NCBI RefSeq assembly: GCF_003143515.1
Contig: NZ_CP029343.1
Coordinates: forward strand, 62,001-126,000
DNA length: 64,000 bases
Direction: 5' to 3'
Origin: Massilia oculi
Lineage (GTDB): Bacteria > Pseudomonadota > Gammaproteobacteria > Burkholderiales > Burkholderiaceae_D
Notes under the pieces: generated by a model
The model's input: only the letters and a program-made list of their open reading frames with translations
What the model was told of the DNA's origin: nothing
Database searches by the model: none
Made by a program: the position numbers and the translations under genes
Shown here: positions 46,416 to 55,391 of the stretch, piece by piece
Numbering within the stretch: the first letter of the stretch is position 1
Layout of the letters: every line of letters begins with the position of its first letter

Positions 46416-47483
46416 ATGACACAAAATCAGACCACGCCTTCTAGCGGCCTTGAAACCGAGCTGTTCGTCTCCAAAATGGACTGTCCGTCTGAAGAAAACT
46501 TGATTCGGATGGCTTTGGACAAAGTCGACGGCATCGATCATATCGCCTTCGACCTAAATACCCGAACCGTCAGAGTGCTCCACCGTGGGAGCGCAGATAT
46601 CCTTTTCGACGTCCTTCAACCATTGCGACTGGGGGTGGAGCTTCGCAGCTCACGTCCGGCTGAGCCACGCTCTACCGTACAACGCACGATCAGCACGCTC
46701 GCAATACCGAAGATGGACTGCCCGTCTGAGGAGAACATGATCCGCATGGCGGTAGCTGATGTCGAAAGCATACATTCGCTCAACTTCGATCTCTCGGCAA
46801 GGCAGCTCCACGTAGCACACTCGGGAAACATCGATCCTATATTGTCGAAGCTGACACGATTAGACTTGGGCGCCCACCTGATCAGTTCCCGTCCAGACCT
46901 GTCCCAATCGACTAGCGGCTCCGATAAAGCTGGAGACGCGTCAGAGGCGAAGACGTTGCGGCTGCTGCTGGCTATAAATGCTGTGATGTTCGTGGTCGAA
47001 CTCACATGGGGGTTAATCGCAGAATCCGCAGGATTAGTAGCCGATTCGCTCGACATGTTCGCCGATGCAGCAGTCTATGGTTTAGCGTTATACGCTGTTG
47101 GGCGCGCGGCTGCGCTAAAAACTCGTGCGGCCCACGTGGCTGGGTGGCTTCAACTCGTGCTCGCACTAGGTGCGCTGAGTGAAGTGGTTCGACGTTTCTT
47201 CTTTGGCAGTGAACCCGAATCTGTTTTGATGATGAGTGTCGGAACCGTAGCCCTCATTGCTAACGCGGCCTGCCTGATTTTGATCGCCAAGAAACGTGAT
47301 CGGGGTGCGCATATGAAGGCAAGTTATATATTTTCCGCCAACGACGTTATCGCCAATCTCGGCGTGATCGCTGCTGGAGTGTTGGTTACCTGGACTGGTT
47401 CGCCTTACCCCGATCTTGTTGTGGGCACCATCATCGCCGTCATCGTGCTCACTGGTGCGCGCCGGATCCTTAAACTGAGGTAG
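46416..47483 (+). CDS. CDF-type transporter with two N-terminal HMA-like domains
   Basis: This 355-residue protein is a fusion. Residues 12-75 and 90-150 are two HMA-like ferredoxin folds, each with MDCPSEEN, the same altered metal site seen as MDCPTEE in the P-type ATPase of this window. Residues 175-355 hold five helices of a CDF-type membrane domain (DSLDMFADAAVYGLALYAVGR near 215, FSANDVIANLGVIAAG near 305) without the C-terminal cytosolic domain. So the HMA domains, usual on P1B ATPases, here replace the normal CDF regulatory domain. It should export a soft divalent metal from the cytosol. It has its own MerR-type promoter and follows the second merR gene. Confidence 0.85.
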   Translation: MTQNQTTPSSGLETELFVSKMDCPSEENLIRMALDKVDGIDHIAFDLNTRTVRVLHRGSADILFDVLQPLRLGVELRSSRPAEPRSTVQRTISTLAIPKMDCPSEENMIRMAVADVESIHSLNFDLSARQLHVAHSGNIDPILSKLTRLDLGAHLISSRPDLSQSTSGSDKAGDASEAKTLRLLLAINAVMFVVELTWGLIAESAGLVADSLDMFADAAVYGLALYAVGRAAALKTRAAHVAGWLQLVLALGALSEVVRRFFFGSEPESVLMMSVGTVALIANAACLILIAKKRDRGAHMKASYIFSANDVIANLGVIAAGVLVTWTGSPYPDLVVGTIIAVIVLTGARRILKLR

Positions 47484-47586
47484 CGGTAAAGCGTTTTTGT
47501 TGCATGAATGGCTGACCGGTAGGTGGCGAGCTGCCACCACCGGTCATGGAAGCTACTTTATTATCCGGTTTCACCCACCTATGGCA

Positions 47587-48942
47587 TCAGGGAGACAGAC
47601 TAAGCCGAAGTCCATCAACAGCTGGGAAGGCGACCTTACCAATAATATAGTCACCATTACTTCCGTCGAACTTCACATCAACATGACTCATTGTCGCGGT
47701 TTCTCTTCTGAAGTCGCCAACTCTTTTCCTCCCATCCCGCACAGCGACTAGCCACCAATAGAACGCTGCATACTCAGCGATAAACTGCGCCCGCCAACAT
47801 ATCCTTACCCGCTGTGCAAACTCGTTCCCATAAGGGAATCCCACATTCCAGTCCTGGAAATCTGCTTGGTCTGGCGATGCATGCATCACACTAAAATAGG
47901 TCTCGTAGCTATTTCTGAGCATGATGAAGGCTAATAATTTCATGTTGCAGCCGCTCGGAGAATTCAGAAGGTCTTTGATGGATTCGGCTCGATGACGAAC
48001 ATAGTCCTCATCGTCGAACGGTTCCGATTCTGCGATTACGCGAAGTAACCGTCGTAGCGTTGCACGATAAACCTTTATTGCAAGACTAAGTTTTTCAGTT
48101 TTCCAACGCTTCGGAAAAAGGACGCTTTTCATAGGGTCGCATCGTTCAAGAGCGATTTTCCAAGTCAAGACCACGAGTTGGGGAACTTCGCGTGTCGTGA
48201 AAGGTAGCGTTGCCGGCGGGGGGACTTGGTGAATAACCCACTGTAGCCATGTAGTTTCAGGCCTCAACCACGGCGAGAAATGATATGCCCGTGAAGACAA
48301 AAATGATTCCAGCTGATTGCGTACTGCTGTCGACTCCTCCCACCAATGATCAAGACTTTCAAAAGCTCGCGCGTATTCCCTTTTGCTTTGCTGTATCTCC
48401 AACCGAGCATCCACGCTCAATCCAACGCCTGAGATGGGACCGTTGCAGTGCGGGCAGACGTATGGCCTGCTTAGGATCTCTTGATGAAATCCATAAGTGG
48501 GCAAATGCTTGCCGCACGAGTAACAAGTATCGCGCAGTGCTGCTCCATCTAGCGGGCAGTGGGAGAGGAACTTCGATTGATGCCAGAAGCTATGATAAAG
48601 ATGCCCTAGACATAGGGGACAATAGCGAAACGCAGTATTCCACCATATAGACCTATGTTTTTCAGATGATGATCCGAATACCTCTTTTTCACTCGGCTCA
48701 TCAATCCACCAGCTGCTGTGGCTGAACACGTCCGGGTCGAAACCACGCTTATAGGAAAAAGTGGCATGCTCTTTCTGATAGCCCGCACCGTGCGTGCAAT
48801 GGGTAAGCAGTTCTTTTACTCCGAGGCCGTTACGCCATGCGAATCGCCATATTGAGGAGACCATCGATTCTTCCGGCAAGGGAACCAAATCGAGCGCGGC
48901 GTTGGAAGGAAACTCTCTAACGGCGTTATCGTAAATCTTCAT
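47587..48942 (-). CDS. tniQ: TniQ/TnsD-family target-selection protein
   Basis: This 451-residue protein starts with the TniQ-type region (LPEESMVSSIWRFAWRNGLG) and has zinc-finger Cys/His sets near residues 107-175: CPLC, HCPLDG, CYSCG and CPHC. TniQ/TnsD proteins bind the target DNA and recruit TnsC. It is the last gene of the minus-strand tns operon and overlaps the ATPase gene by 4 bp. The C-terminal half has no recognised DNA-binding motif. The attachment site it recognises cannot be told from sequence alone. Confidence 0.85.
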   Translation of the reverse strand: MKIYDNAVREFPSNAALDLVPLPEESMVSSIWRFAWRNGLGVKELLTHCTHGAGYQKEHATFSYKRGFDPDVFSHSSWWIDEPSEKEVFGSSSEKHRSIWWNTAFRYCPLCLGHLYHSFWHQSKFLSHCPLDGAALRDTCYSCGKHLPTYGFHQEILSRPYVCPHCNGPISGVGLSVDARLEIQQSKREYARAFESLDHWWEESTAVRNQLESFLSSRAYHFSPWLRPETTWLQWVIHQVPPPATLPFTTREVPQLVVLTWKIALERCDPMKSVLFPKRWKTEKLSLAIKVYRATLRRLLRVIAESEPFDDEDYVRHRAESIKDLLNSPSGCNMKLLAFIMLRNSYETYFSVMHASPDQADFQDWNVGFPYGNEFAQRVRICWRAQFIAEYAAFYWWLVAVRDGRKRVGDFRRETATMSHVDVKFDGSNGDYIIGKVAFPAVDGLRLSLSP

Positions 48943-49919
48943 CGCGGTCTCCCTTGTGCCCGCTTGGCCTCACCTTTCATTTCGGCAATTGAGTCCGCCA
49001 AAAGTGCAAAGTCAACAGCGTCGTCCCAAGCTTCCGAGCTTGGAAAAACCCCCGGTGCGTCGCGATGGTGCTGGACCGTGAGATAGCGCCGTAGTGCCGT
49101 GAAGAATTGTCGGGCTGGAAAACCCACTTTGTGGACCGAATGCGGGGAACATTTTTTCACAGCGTCGAAAAACCTTGTGGTTTCGTTTTCCAGCCGAAAT
49201 CCAGCGTCCCAGGCAGTCGGCATAAAGAACTGGGTCCAGGTCTGGGAAGTTTCAGCGGGCCAGACGGAACTATCATACTGAGCAAAAATTGACGCCACAT
49301 CTTCCTTATACGAGAATGCTCGAAACGATTGACGGCGCCGTGCAAATCTAGAGATGAGGTCAGACTTGCCCATCTCCCGAAGGTGGCCAATAACGTCGGA
49401 AAAATCTGGGTCCTGTCCCATCATGATCGTTACCAACTGGACGCCTTCACGGTCCAGCTCGTTATAGATATCTTTCAGGAAGAGGAAATCTTCGAGACGC
49501 ATGGCATTTGCTTCATCGATAAGGAGCACGACAAACGGTGACTGATATACTCGAGCCAGATCAATGAGGCGTCGCACAAGTCGGTGGCGCAGGTCGAAGG
49601 TCTCGCCACGAAGTTCCGGGTGACCTACCGCAGTAAGAAAATGTTTGAAGAATGCCCGGATCGATGAAACCTGCTGGTTCCAACTGTTATGCCGGATCAC
49701 GACCAACTCGGGCATGCGGTCACGCAGTAGATGTTCGAGTAGTACAAGCGCGCGAGTCTTTCCTACACCGCTTTGCGCAGTGAAACAGCAACCGCTTTCG
49801 CGCACGAGCAGGATGTGGCGGACGATTTGGTAGAGTTCCTTGATTGGTTCGGTCAATAGGACAGTATTTCGATTAAATGCAGGATGGTCGATCGTCAGTA
49901 GGTTAGCGAATGCAGTCAA
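48939..49919 (-). CDS. tnsC: TnsC/TniB-like transposition ATPase
   Basis: This 326-residue AAA+ ATPase has Walker A QSGVGKTRA near residue 48, Walker B VVLLIDEANAM near 133 and a sensor-like region near 160. TnsC-type proteins polymerise on target DNA and bridge target selection (TniQ) to the transposase. It begins one base after the tnsB stop and overlaps tniQ by 4 bp, so the operon is tightly coupled. It is complete. Confidence 0.9.
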   Translation of the reverse strand: MTAFANLLTIDHPAFNRNTVLLTEPIKELYQIVRHILLVRESGCCFTAQSGVGKTRALVLLEHLLRDRMPELVVIRHNSWNQQVSSIRAFFKHFLTAVGHPELRGETFDLRHRLVRRLIDLARVYQSPFVVLLIDEANAMRLEDFLFLKDIYNELDREGVQLVTIMMGQDPDFSDVIGHLREMGKSDLISRFARRRQSFRAFSYKEDVASIFAQYDSSVWPAETSQTWTQFFMPTAWDAGFRLENETTRFFDAVKKCSPHSVHKVGFPARQFFTALRRYLTVQHHRDAPGVFPSSEAWDDAVDFALLADSIAEMKGEAKRAQGRPR

Positions 49920-49920
49920 T

Positions 49921-51900
49921 TTAATCTCCTAAATAAGTAGGACCAGTCTTGGGAGCTTCGAAATCGAAGAAGCTACCGGTCTTTGGCAAGATTGAAGGTG
50001 GGGAAGGTATCAGTGAGTCCCCTAGCGCCGCTTTATCACCGATGCGCTTTTGATCGGCCTGGACCTTGGAAAGGGAGAGCGCTTCCTTAGAAGCGCGCTT
50101 GGCGTTTCGAGCACGCTTGCTGCGTTCGCGCAGTTCGTCCGCCTTGCCATCGCACCAGCGTGCCGCCACTGACGTCGAATTCTCATGCAGGCGTTGCGAC
50201 AGACCTGCCTGGTTCATAAGTGCACGGTTACGCCAGGAAATATGGTGTCCTTGCTTGTTCGCCGGGCCCTGCAGAGCGCCGAGCTGTTCGCCCGTCTCGA
50301 GTACGGTCGCATTTGCGACCTGGACATCGCGTCGATCGCAGTAGACGATGAGTTGCCGGTCGATGAGGTCGTAGGCGTTCGCAAGCGCGGCGTTTGTATA
50401 TTTCCATCGCCCGAGAGTCACATGAGGCCGGATGTTATTCTTGCGGCTGCCGCAAACCTTAACAACTTCGACATGAGAAAGAAGCTTCAAGTCTTGCTGC
50501 GCCGGAATGGGTAAAGGCTGCAGAAACACTCCCGAATCGGAGCGATTCAAGCCATGCTGGAGCGCTCCTATCGGCGAAGAGAAATTGTTACCCTCATTCC
50601 CTTCCTCGTTGTGCTCTCTGATGCAGGCATAAATGACATCAATGAGGTCACGTATGGTGATCTCGAACTTCACGGCCTGCTCGACGGGCTTATTGCGGCG
50701 CGTGTCTTTTGGCCCAGACCCGAATGTGGAAGGCAGTCTTTTTAAACCACGCTCGCTCAGTTTGCCAAAAATCCTTTCAACTGGATGCCTACGCCACCAC
50801 GCCTTGACCGGACCGAAATTGATCGCACAACCGAGTGTACGGATTATGTTATCGACGACTTCGGTCGCCGCATTCGACCATGCGTTATCCATTTTCAGGA
50901 CGCCGAAGCCCTGGAACGCTATCTCGGGCATGATTTGTATGGGGAAAACCTTGCCGTCAACAGTTAATGGGCAAGTAGCCGCATCGCTTTCTTCGGCCGG
51001 TGGACGTATCGCGGACTCGACCACCTCTAGCACACTGTCCCCGCTCGGGTTCCCCTCGAGCGCTACAAACGCGCCCAGCACAAGATTCCATCGCTCCTCA
51101 ATAAGAAAGCCGATGTGCCAGCGAGCAAGCGGTACTGGCAAGCGTCCGCCATCTTCGGTCTCCAGGATCAGAACTGAAGCTGCGTCGACTTTATGGAAAT
51201 CTAATTGGCAGGCGCCATAGCCGCGAAGCTGCGGAAAAAGGCTGCGCCTCCCAGAACCGACCCCATGTCGACGCGCCGCTTCCTCTCCAGAGCGAGCCGA
51301 GAACCAGCGCGTTGCGTTCTCGCTCAGCAAACCGATACAAAATTGCCGAAGAGACTTGTATCCGCAATTCTTCGTACTGAATGGCCAGTCCTCCGACGTA
51401 AAACCCAGTGAGCGTAGCTGGTCAAGAAATTCACCATGAAGCTCGGCGTAGCTGATCCGAACTACTCGAACCGAACGCTCTCCAGTGCCAAGAAAGCGGT
51501 TCCGAATGTGTAGCTCCACTTCGGGAAATCGCGCGAACAGCTGCGATAGAGCACCTGCACACCCACCCGATCCTTCACCTAGCTCATGGACAACTGGAGC
51601 ACGTCGCTCGTAGCCGCGCAAACGCTTCCAAGGCACCAGCGCACGAAAGCCGGCGATCGTGCCGTCCTCACCACCAGCCATGCATCGGCCAACCAGGTAG
51701 AAAATCTTCTGGCGCGGTATCGCCGTAGCAGCTGTGATCTGTTCGTGCGCTACTCCGTCCGCGTACATTGCGACAGCCAGCTTACGAGGTCGGTAAATAC
51801 GCAGGATTTCTTCGTTCAGGACTTCCTCATCAGGTGCTGGCCACTGCGACAAGTTCGCAAAGGCAGCAGGAATAAGGGTCCGGCTACGTGGGACACTCAT
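49921..51900 (-). CDS. tnsB: TnsB-like DDE transposase
   Basis: This 659-residue transposase of the TnsB/TniA/MuA class has an N-terminal DNA-binding region and a DDE core: Asp near residue 232 (CQLDFHKVDAAS), Asp near 337 (VLKMDNAWSNAA) and Glu near 373 (HPVERIFGKLSE). A Mu-type beta-barrel and a Lys/Arg-rich C-terminal tail follow. TnsB binds the transposon ends and joins the 3' ends to target DNA. It overlaps the upstream TnsA-like gene by 4 bp. It is complete and likely active. Confidence 0.92.
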   Translation of the reverse strand: MSVPRSRTLIPAAFANLSQWPAPDEEVLNEEILRIYRPRKLAVAMYADGVAHEQITAATAIPRQKIFYLVGRCMAGGEDGTIAGFRALVPWKRLRGYERRAPVVHELGEGSGGCAGALSQLFARFPEVELHIRNRFLGTGERSVRVVRISYAELHGEFLDQLRSLGFTSEDWPFSTKNCGYKSLRQFCIGLLSENATRWFSARSGEEAARRHGVGSGRRSLFPQLRGYGACQLDFHKVDAASVLILETEDGGRLPVPLARWHIGFLIEERWNLVLGAFVALEGNPSGDSVLEVVESAIRPPAEESDAATCPLTVDGKVFPIQIMPEIAFQGFGVLKMDNAWSNAATEVVDNIIRTLGCAINFGPVKAWWRRHPVERIFGKLSERGLKRLPSTFGSGPKDTRRNKPVEQAVKFEITIRDLIDVIYACIREHNEEGNEGNNFSSPIGALQHGLNRSDSGVFLQPLPIPAQQDLKLLSHVEVVKVCGSRKNNIRPHVTLGRWKYTNAALANAYDLIDRQLIVYCDRRDVQVANATVLETGEQLGALQGPANKQGHHISWRNRALMNQAGLSQRLHENSTSVAARWCDGKADELRERSKRARNAKRASKEALSLSKVQADQKRIGDKAALGDSLIPSPPSILPKTGSFFDFEAPKTGPTYLGD

Positions 51901-52595
51901 GACCGCACCCGGTCGAGTTGCGAGTGAGTTCCGAATAGGCGGCGAGTCAGATCGGTATGCACCGTGCCTTCCTGGAGCGCCCTGGCCACCACGGCAAGCA
52001 TGATGCTCCGATCGGCCCGGGCGTCGGCCAAGACATCCTGTACGCGCAACGCGCCATGTCGAGACATTAATGCCAAGAACAGCTCGGTTTCGCGATACGT
52101 GGGATAAGCTTTGACACGGGTCATGATTGCGCAGAGCATGAGCCAGTTGTCCAGGAAGACTTCTTTCCCAAGCAGTTCAAGTTCGCTGCGCGCATGAACT
52201 TCTACACCGGCCGATGATGCCTTCTCTCGCAGACCCTCCGGAATCGAGGGATCACTTTCCTTGCCTGATGAAGAGCGCCCAGAACGAGCTATGACGATCC
52301 AATGCTCAGCGCCGTCGCGGCTGCGTACCCTGACATAGCCGGCATCACTGTTTGAAGCAACTTTAAAAGGATCATCGACGAGTTCGTAACCAGCAACGCC
52401 CGTATCACCTTCAAGTAGCATCAAGTGCATGAAGGGCACGTCACCGGACACGGTAAGGCGGCGATTGTTCTTGGGGGAATCGAAGATCCAGAGATTCGAT
52501 ACCTTGGCCGCGCGTTTGCGTATCACGGACAAAGGCGTAAAAGTTTCCCGCGCATGTGCACTTGCGCAAACGGGTTCTAAGACTGCTTTCACCAT
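51897..52595 (-). CDS. TnsA-position protein, probably degenerate TnsA
   Basis: This 232-residue protein precedes tnsB with a 4-bp overlap and a good GGAGGG site, exactly where tnsA lies in Tn7. Residues 38-80 (SGDVPFMHLMLLEGDTGVAGYEL) resemble the TnsA stretch that contains LExD and V..Y, but the catalytic Glu position carries Pro and no later TPDF or EVK motif is seen. The C-terminal part (residues 150-232) looks like a winged helix, as in TnsA. If TnsA activity is missing, transposition may leave 5' ends uncut and form cointegrates, as in Tn5053-type elements. The TnsA relation is inferred from position and weak similarity. Confidence 0.6.
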   Translation of the reverse strand: MVKAVLEPVCASAHARETFTPLSVIRKRAAKVSNLWIFDSPKNNRRLTVSGDVPFMHLMLLEGDTGVAGYELVDDPFKVASNSDAGYVRVRSRDGAEHWIVIARSGRSSSGKESDPSIPEGLREKASSAGVEVHARSELELLGKEVFLDNWLMLCAIMTRVKAYPTYRETELFLALMSRHGALRVQDVLADARADRSIMLAVVARALQEGTVHTDLTRRLFGTHSQLDRVRS

Positions 52596-52753
52596 TGCTC
52601 TACCCTCCAGTTAATAGACGGATGCAGCTTTTTTGAAAACAACAGTTGACCGTCCGGCCGGAGAGCGATATCTTAGAATTTCCACGTTCGAAGATACTAT
52701 CTCGGCCAGAAAGCGGCGGATCTCAGTTGTAGGGGGTTCGTCGTTTTCTACAT

Positions 52754-53119
52754 TTATTCCTCCTTAAGGATCGCTGCGATACGCGCCGCTTGCTCGTGTG
52801 TAATCCTGGGCGCCGATTGAATCAATGACTTCACGAGTGGTGCTATAGAGGTCGAGGCCACAGAACTGTGACAAGTCGCGGCGCACCGATCTGCAACCGC
52901 GACAGCGAACAAACGGTGCGACTCAGCGTCGCTCAGTTCCAGCGCCTCGACGATGCGGCACAAGAGGAGCGTCGAAGGCGGCCCCTTTCTTGAATTCTCC
53001 AGCTGCGAGTAGTAGCCTCTACCCAATCCGGCACGAGAGGCAACGTCTGCTTGCGTCACGCCTGTGCGAATTCTTAGGGCATACAATTCACTGCCAAAGT
53101 TAGTTTCGGCTGCTCGCAT
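52754..53119 (-). CDS. XRE-family regulator next to the tns operon
   Basis: This 121-residue protein has a Cro/C1-type helix-turn-helix in residues 8-65 (LYALRIRTGVTQADVASRAG, then GYYSQLENSRKGPP). The C-terminal half is helical and unassigned. It lies between the TnsA-like gene and the presumed transposon end, on the same strand as tnsABC-tniQ and 158 bp upstream, so it is a natural candidate for transposition control. Confidence 0.8.
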   Translation of the reverse strand: MRAAETNFGSELYALRIRTGVTQADVASRAGLGRGYYSQLENSRKGPPSTLLLCRIVEALELSDAESHRLFAVAVADRCAATCHSSVASTSIAPLVKSLIQSAPRITHEQAARIAAILKEE

Positions 53120-53333
53120 GTTTTAAGGCGGAAGCTGATTTTGAGTGCGAATGCAGTTTATACAACTGCTTTCGGTATTCCGCAAGCAAAATATTCCCTG
53201 GGTTTAGATAATGCTGGCGATACTGCTTTCTCTGCTACGACGACCGCCCCAGATAATATCTGCGTTGGTGTTCCAAAGGCTGCACCACGTATATTCAGTT
53301 GCGAGACAAGAACGCGGTGCTCGTAAGGGCAGA

Positions 53334-53679
53334 TGTCTAGATAACGCCTGGTCGATTCGCCAAAAACTAACTTTTTAGGGCGCCGTTGCTTGGCCCGAGG
53401 GTGCCGTTTCTCCATCTCTACGAGGACAGAGCATCTGTGTGGCAAAGCGCCTTCGCGCGCAAACCTGAAAAGTAACTTTTTGCGACGTCAACAACCAACT
53501 ACGGATTATCTAGATAACGTCTAGACGAATCGCTCAAAACTAACTTTTAAGGCGACGCTGCTTGGCCTAGGGTTCGGTTTTGCCATGCCTACGAGGACAG
53601 TGGGTCGGTCCCGTAGCGATCCTCCGCGCCAAGCACCTGAAAAGTAACTTTTTCCGACATCAATAACTAACTATGGATC
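53334..53679. repeat. Two-copy 173-bp tandem direct repeat
   Basis: Two imperfect copies (53334-53506 and 53507-53679) share TCTAGATAACG at the start, CTACGAGGACAG in the middle, GAAAAGTAACTTTTT and TA(C/T)GGAT near the end. Each copy holds two AAAAGTTA(C/G)TTTT-type motifs on the minus strand, making four in all, near 53363, 53467, 53539 and 53640. Their number and place beyond the tns genes fit TnsB-binding sites of a transposon end. No gene covers the region, apart from a doubtful minus-strand frame that overlaps copy 1. Confidence 0.8.
53634..53660 (-). mobile_element. Candidate right terminus of the Tn7-like transposon
   Basis: Read on the minus strand, the element would begin TGTCGGAAAAAGTTACTTTT at 53660, with the 5'-TGT typical of Tn7-like ends, inside the outermost of the four repeated motifs. 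TCAAT (53661-53665) would be the adjoining target duplication. The left end is not seen in the window. Confidence 0.45.
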
Positions 53680-53964
53680 AAATCGGCGTAGCCGAGTCGG
53701 CAGCTCTACCAAGGAGCATTATGATTACTCCTGGAAATTGGTATTTCGATAAGGAAAATTGAATGCGATTGATGCTCGATGTTTTGCTAAATCCATGAAG
53801 CTTGAACTTCGTACGGAGGGTGACTATTGCGAGGATATTTGAAAGCTGAGCTGGTTTCAATTTGCCCAGTGCTGCCAACGTCTTGCTAACTAGCAGGTCA
53901 AGGAAAATGCGGGGATGTGCGCTAAGTCTACATCTATAGGTTTGAATTCGATCCCATCAACTAA

Positions 53965-54090
53965 GTCACCATATTTAGGTACAATGTTGCCGACGAGAGA
54001 AATGCCGAAGTACTCAAAATAGATGACTCTTGCACGAATCCCAAACAATTCAGTCACTTAGTCGAAAATTACGTCACCTGATTTAGGTAC
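53965..54090. repeat. Direct repeats upstream of recombinase trio
   Basis: GTCACCATATTTAGGTAC (53965-53982) and GTCACCTGATTTAGGTAC (54073-54090) are near-identical, 108 bp apart, and a partial inverse (CCTAAATGGTAC) follows at about 54125. They lie just before the first recombinase gene and could be recombinase-binding or attachment sites. The surrounding 53680-54161 holds no convincing gene and is AT-richer than the metal region. Confidence 0.5.
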
Positions 54091-54161
54091 GAGTACTCAG
54101 CGACAGTTACCGCAACACCTAATGCCTAAATGGTACAATTGCTTGTTGCTCAACTTCTGCC

Positions 54162-55391
54162 TTGCTGTCAGTGCTTTTTCAACTCTCCGACGTTCTTGCC
54201 GCCCGTGACCTTCATGGCCCGATCCTGGTCGACGCGACCGGGATACCGCGTTACTGGGCCACAGTATGGTCGACGCTCTCGACTGCTCAGTTAGCTGACT
54301 CGACTCACATCAAGAAGCTTCGCTGCATCGAGTGCTTGTACCAGCATGCAGACAACTTGCTAGGCAGTTCCGCCCTGGATAACGCGCTGGGCTCACTCGA
54401 TGACGAGGCGTTATCAAAAATCCTTGAATCGTGGTTCATGTCCCTTCGCAACCATGCCACCGGAACTAAAAATGACGAAGTCCTTTGGCACACAGGTATT
54501 GGGTTCGTGTTTTCCGTTATAGGTTGGTTGTCAAAAAGCGCTTCGGATGAACGAATCCTTCAGATAGAGCGACGATTACACCGCCTCAAGACACTGTATG
54601 GTCAATTGCATGTGCGGCGAACCAGCTCCATTGAATCAATCCGGTCCTTGCCTGCTAGCACTGTCGAGGCGTTATACACACTATTAGACCCCAGCTCTAA
54701 TAGAAATCCGTTCACTCGCCAAGCAACCCGGTGGCGCATTTTCGTAGCATTCGTTCTCATGCTTCATCAAGGGCTTCGTCGTGGTGAAGTGCTGTTGTTA
54801 CCTACGGACGCGGTGAAAAGCGCATTTGACCACAAACACAATAGGATGAAACACTGGATCAATGTCCGTGAAAACGATTACGAAAAAAATTATATTGATC
54901 CGCGATATTCTAAACCGAGCATTAAGACAATCCACTCGATACGTCAAATTCCGGTAAGCGACACGACAACAGACATTATTGAAACGTATGTGCAAAATTA
55001 CCGCGGGCGCGCAAATCATTCCTATCTCTTGAATTCGCAAACAGGCATGCCACTTTCAACGGAAGCCCTCACAAAAGCATTTGCACTTGTAACCGAGAAT
55101 CTCCCGAAGCAAGCGCTAAAGGAACTGCGGGACAGGACCGGAAAAGAGTCAGTGACCCCACATGACCTGCGCCATACTTGTGCGGTCGCCCGACTCCATC
55201 AGTTAATTCGACTCGGCGAACAAACGCCTGAAGCATTGCAGAAATTGCGCACATTTTTCAGGTGGTCCAAAACGTCCTTGATGCCATCGAGATACGCACG
55301 TGCCGTGTTTGAGGACCGGCTGGCCGATGTGTGGAACGATGCCTTTGACGCGCGCGTAGAGCTACTGAGGTCGTTGCCCAAAGGACATTGA
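54162..55391 (+). CDS. Tyrosine recombinase 1 of the trio element
   Basis: This 409-residue protein has a phage-integrase catalytic domain in its second half: Arg in HQGLRRGEVLLL near residue 207, the HDLRHTCAVARLH box near 332, and a final region with WSKTSLMPSRYAR supplying the nucleophile Tyr. A TTG start at 54162 is used, and a GTG lies a few codons on. The stop TGA directly precedes the ATG of recombinase 2. Three adjacent tyrosine recombinases followed by a coiled-coil protein is the layout of recombinase-in-trio and Tn554-like elements. Confidence 0.85.
   Translation: MLSVLFQLSDVLAARDLHGPILVDATGIPRYWATVWSTLSTAQLADSTHIKKLRCIECLYQHADNLLGSSALDNALGSLDDEALSKILESWFMSLRNHATGTKNDEVLWHTGIGFVFSVIGWLSKSASDERILQIERRLHRLKTLYGQLHVRRTSSIESIRSLPASTVEALYTLLDPSSNRNPFTRQATRWRIFVAFVLMLHQGLRRGEVLLLPTDAVKSAFDHKHNRMKHWINVRENDYEKNYIDPRYSKPSIKTIHSIRQIPVSDTTTDIIETYVQNYRGRANHSYLLNSQTGMPLSTEALTKAFALVTENLPKQALKELRDRTGKESVTPHDLRHTCAVARLHQLIRLGEQTPEALQKLRTFFRWSKTSLMPSRYARAVFEDRLADVWNDAFDARVELLRSLPKGH

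Noticed and set aside
53158..53445. 95-residue minus-strand frame
   Set aside because: It runs into the tandem repeat, has no family or good start signal, and the second repeat copy does not preserve the frame.
53334..53679. CRISPR-like array
   Set aside because: Only two long imperfect copies with no short regular repeats and spacers; no cas genes nearby.
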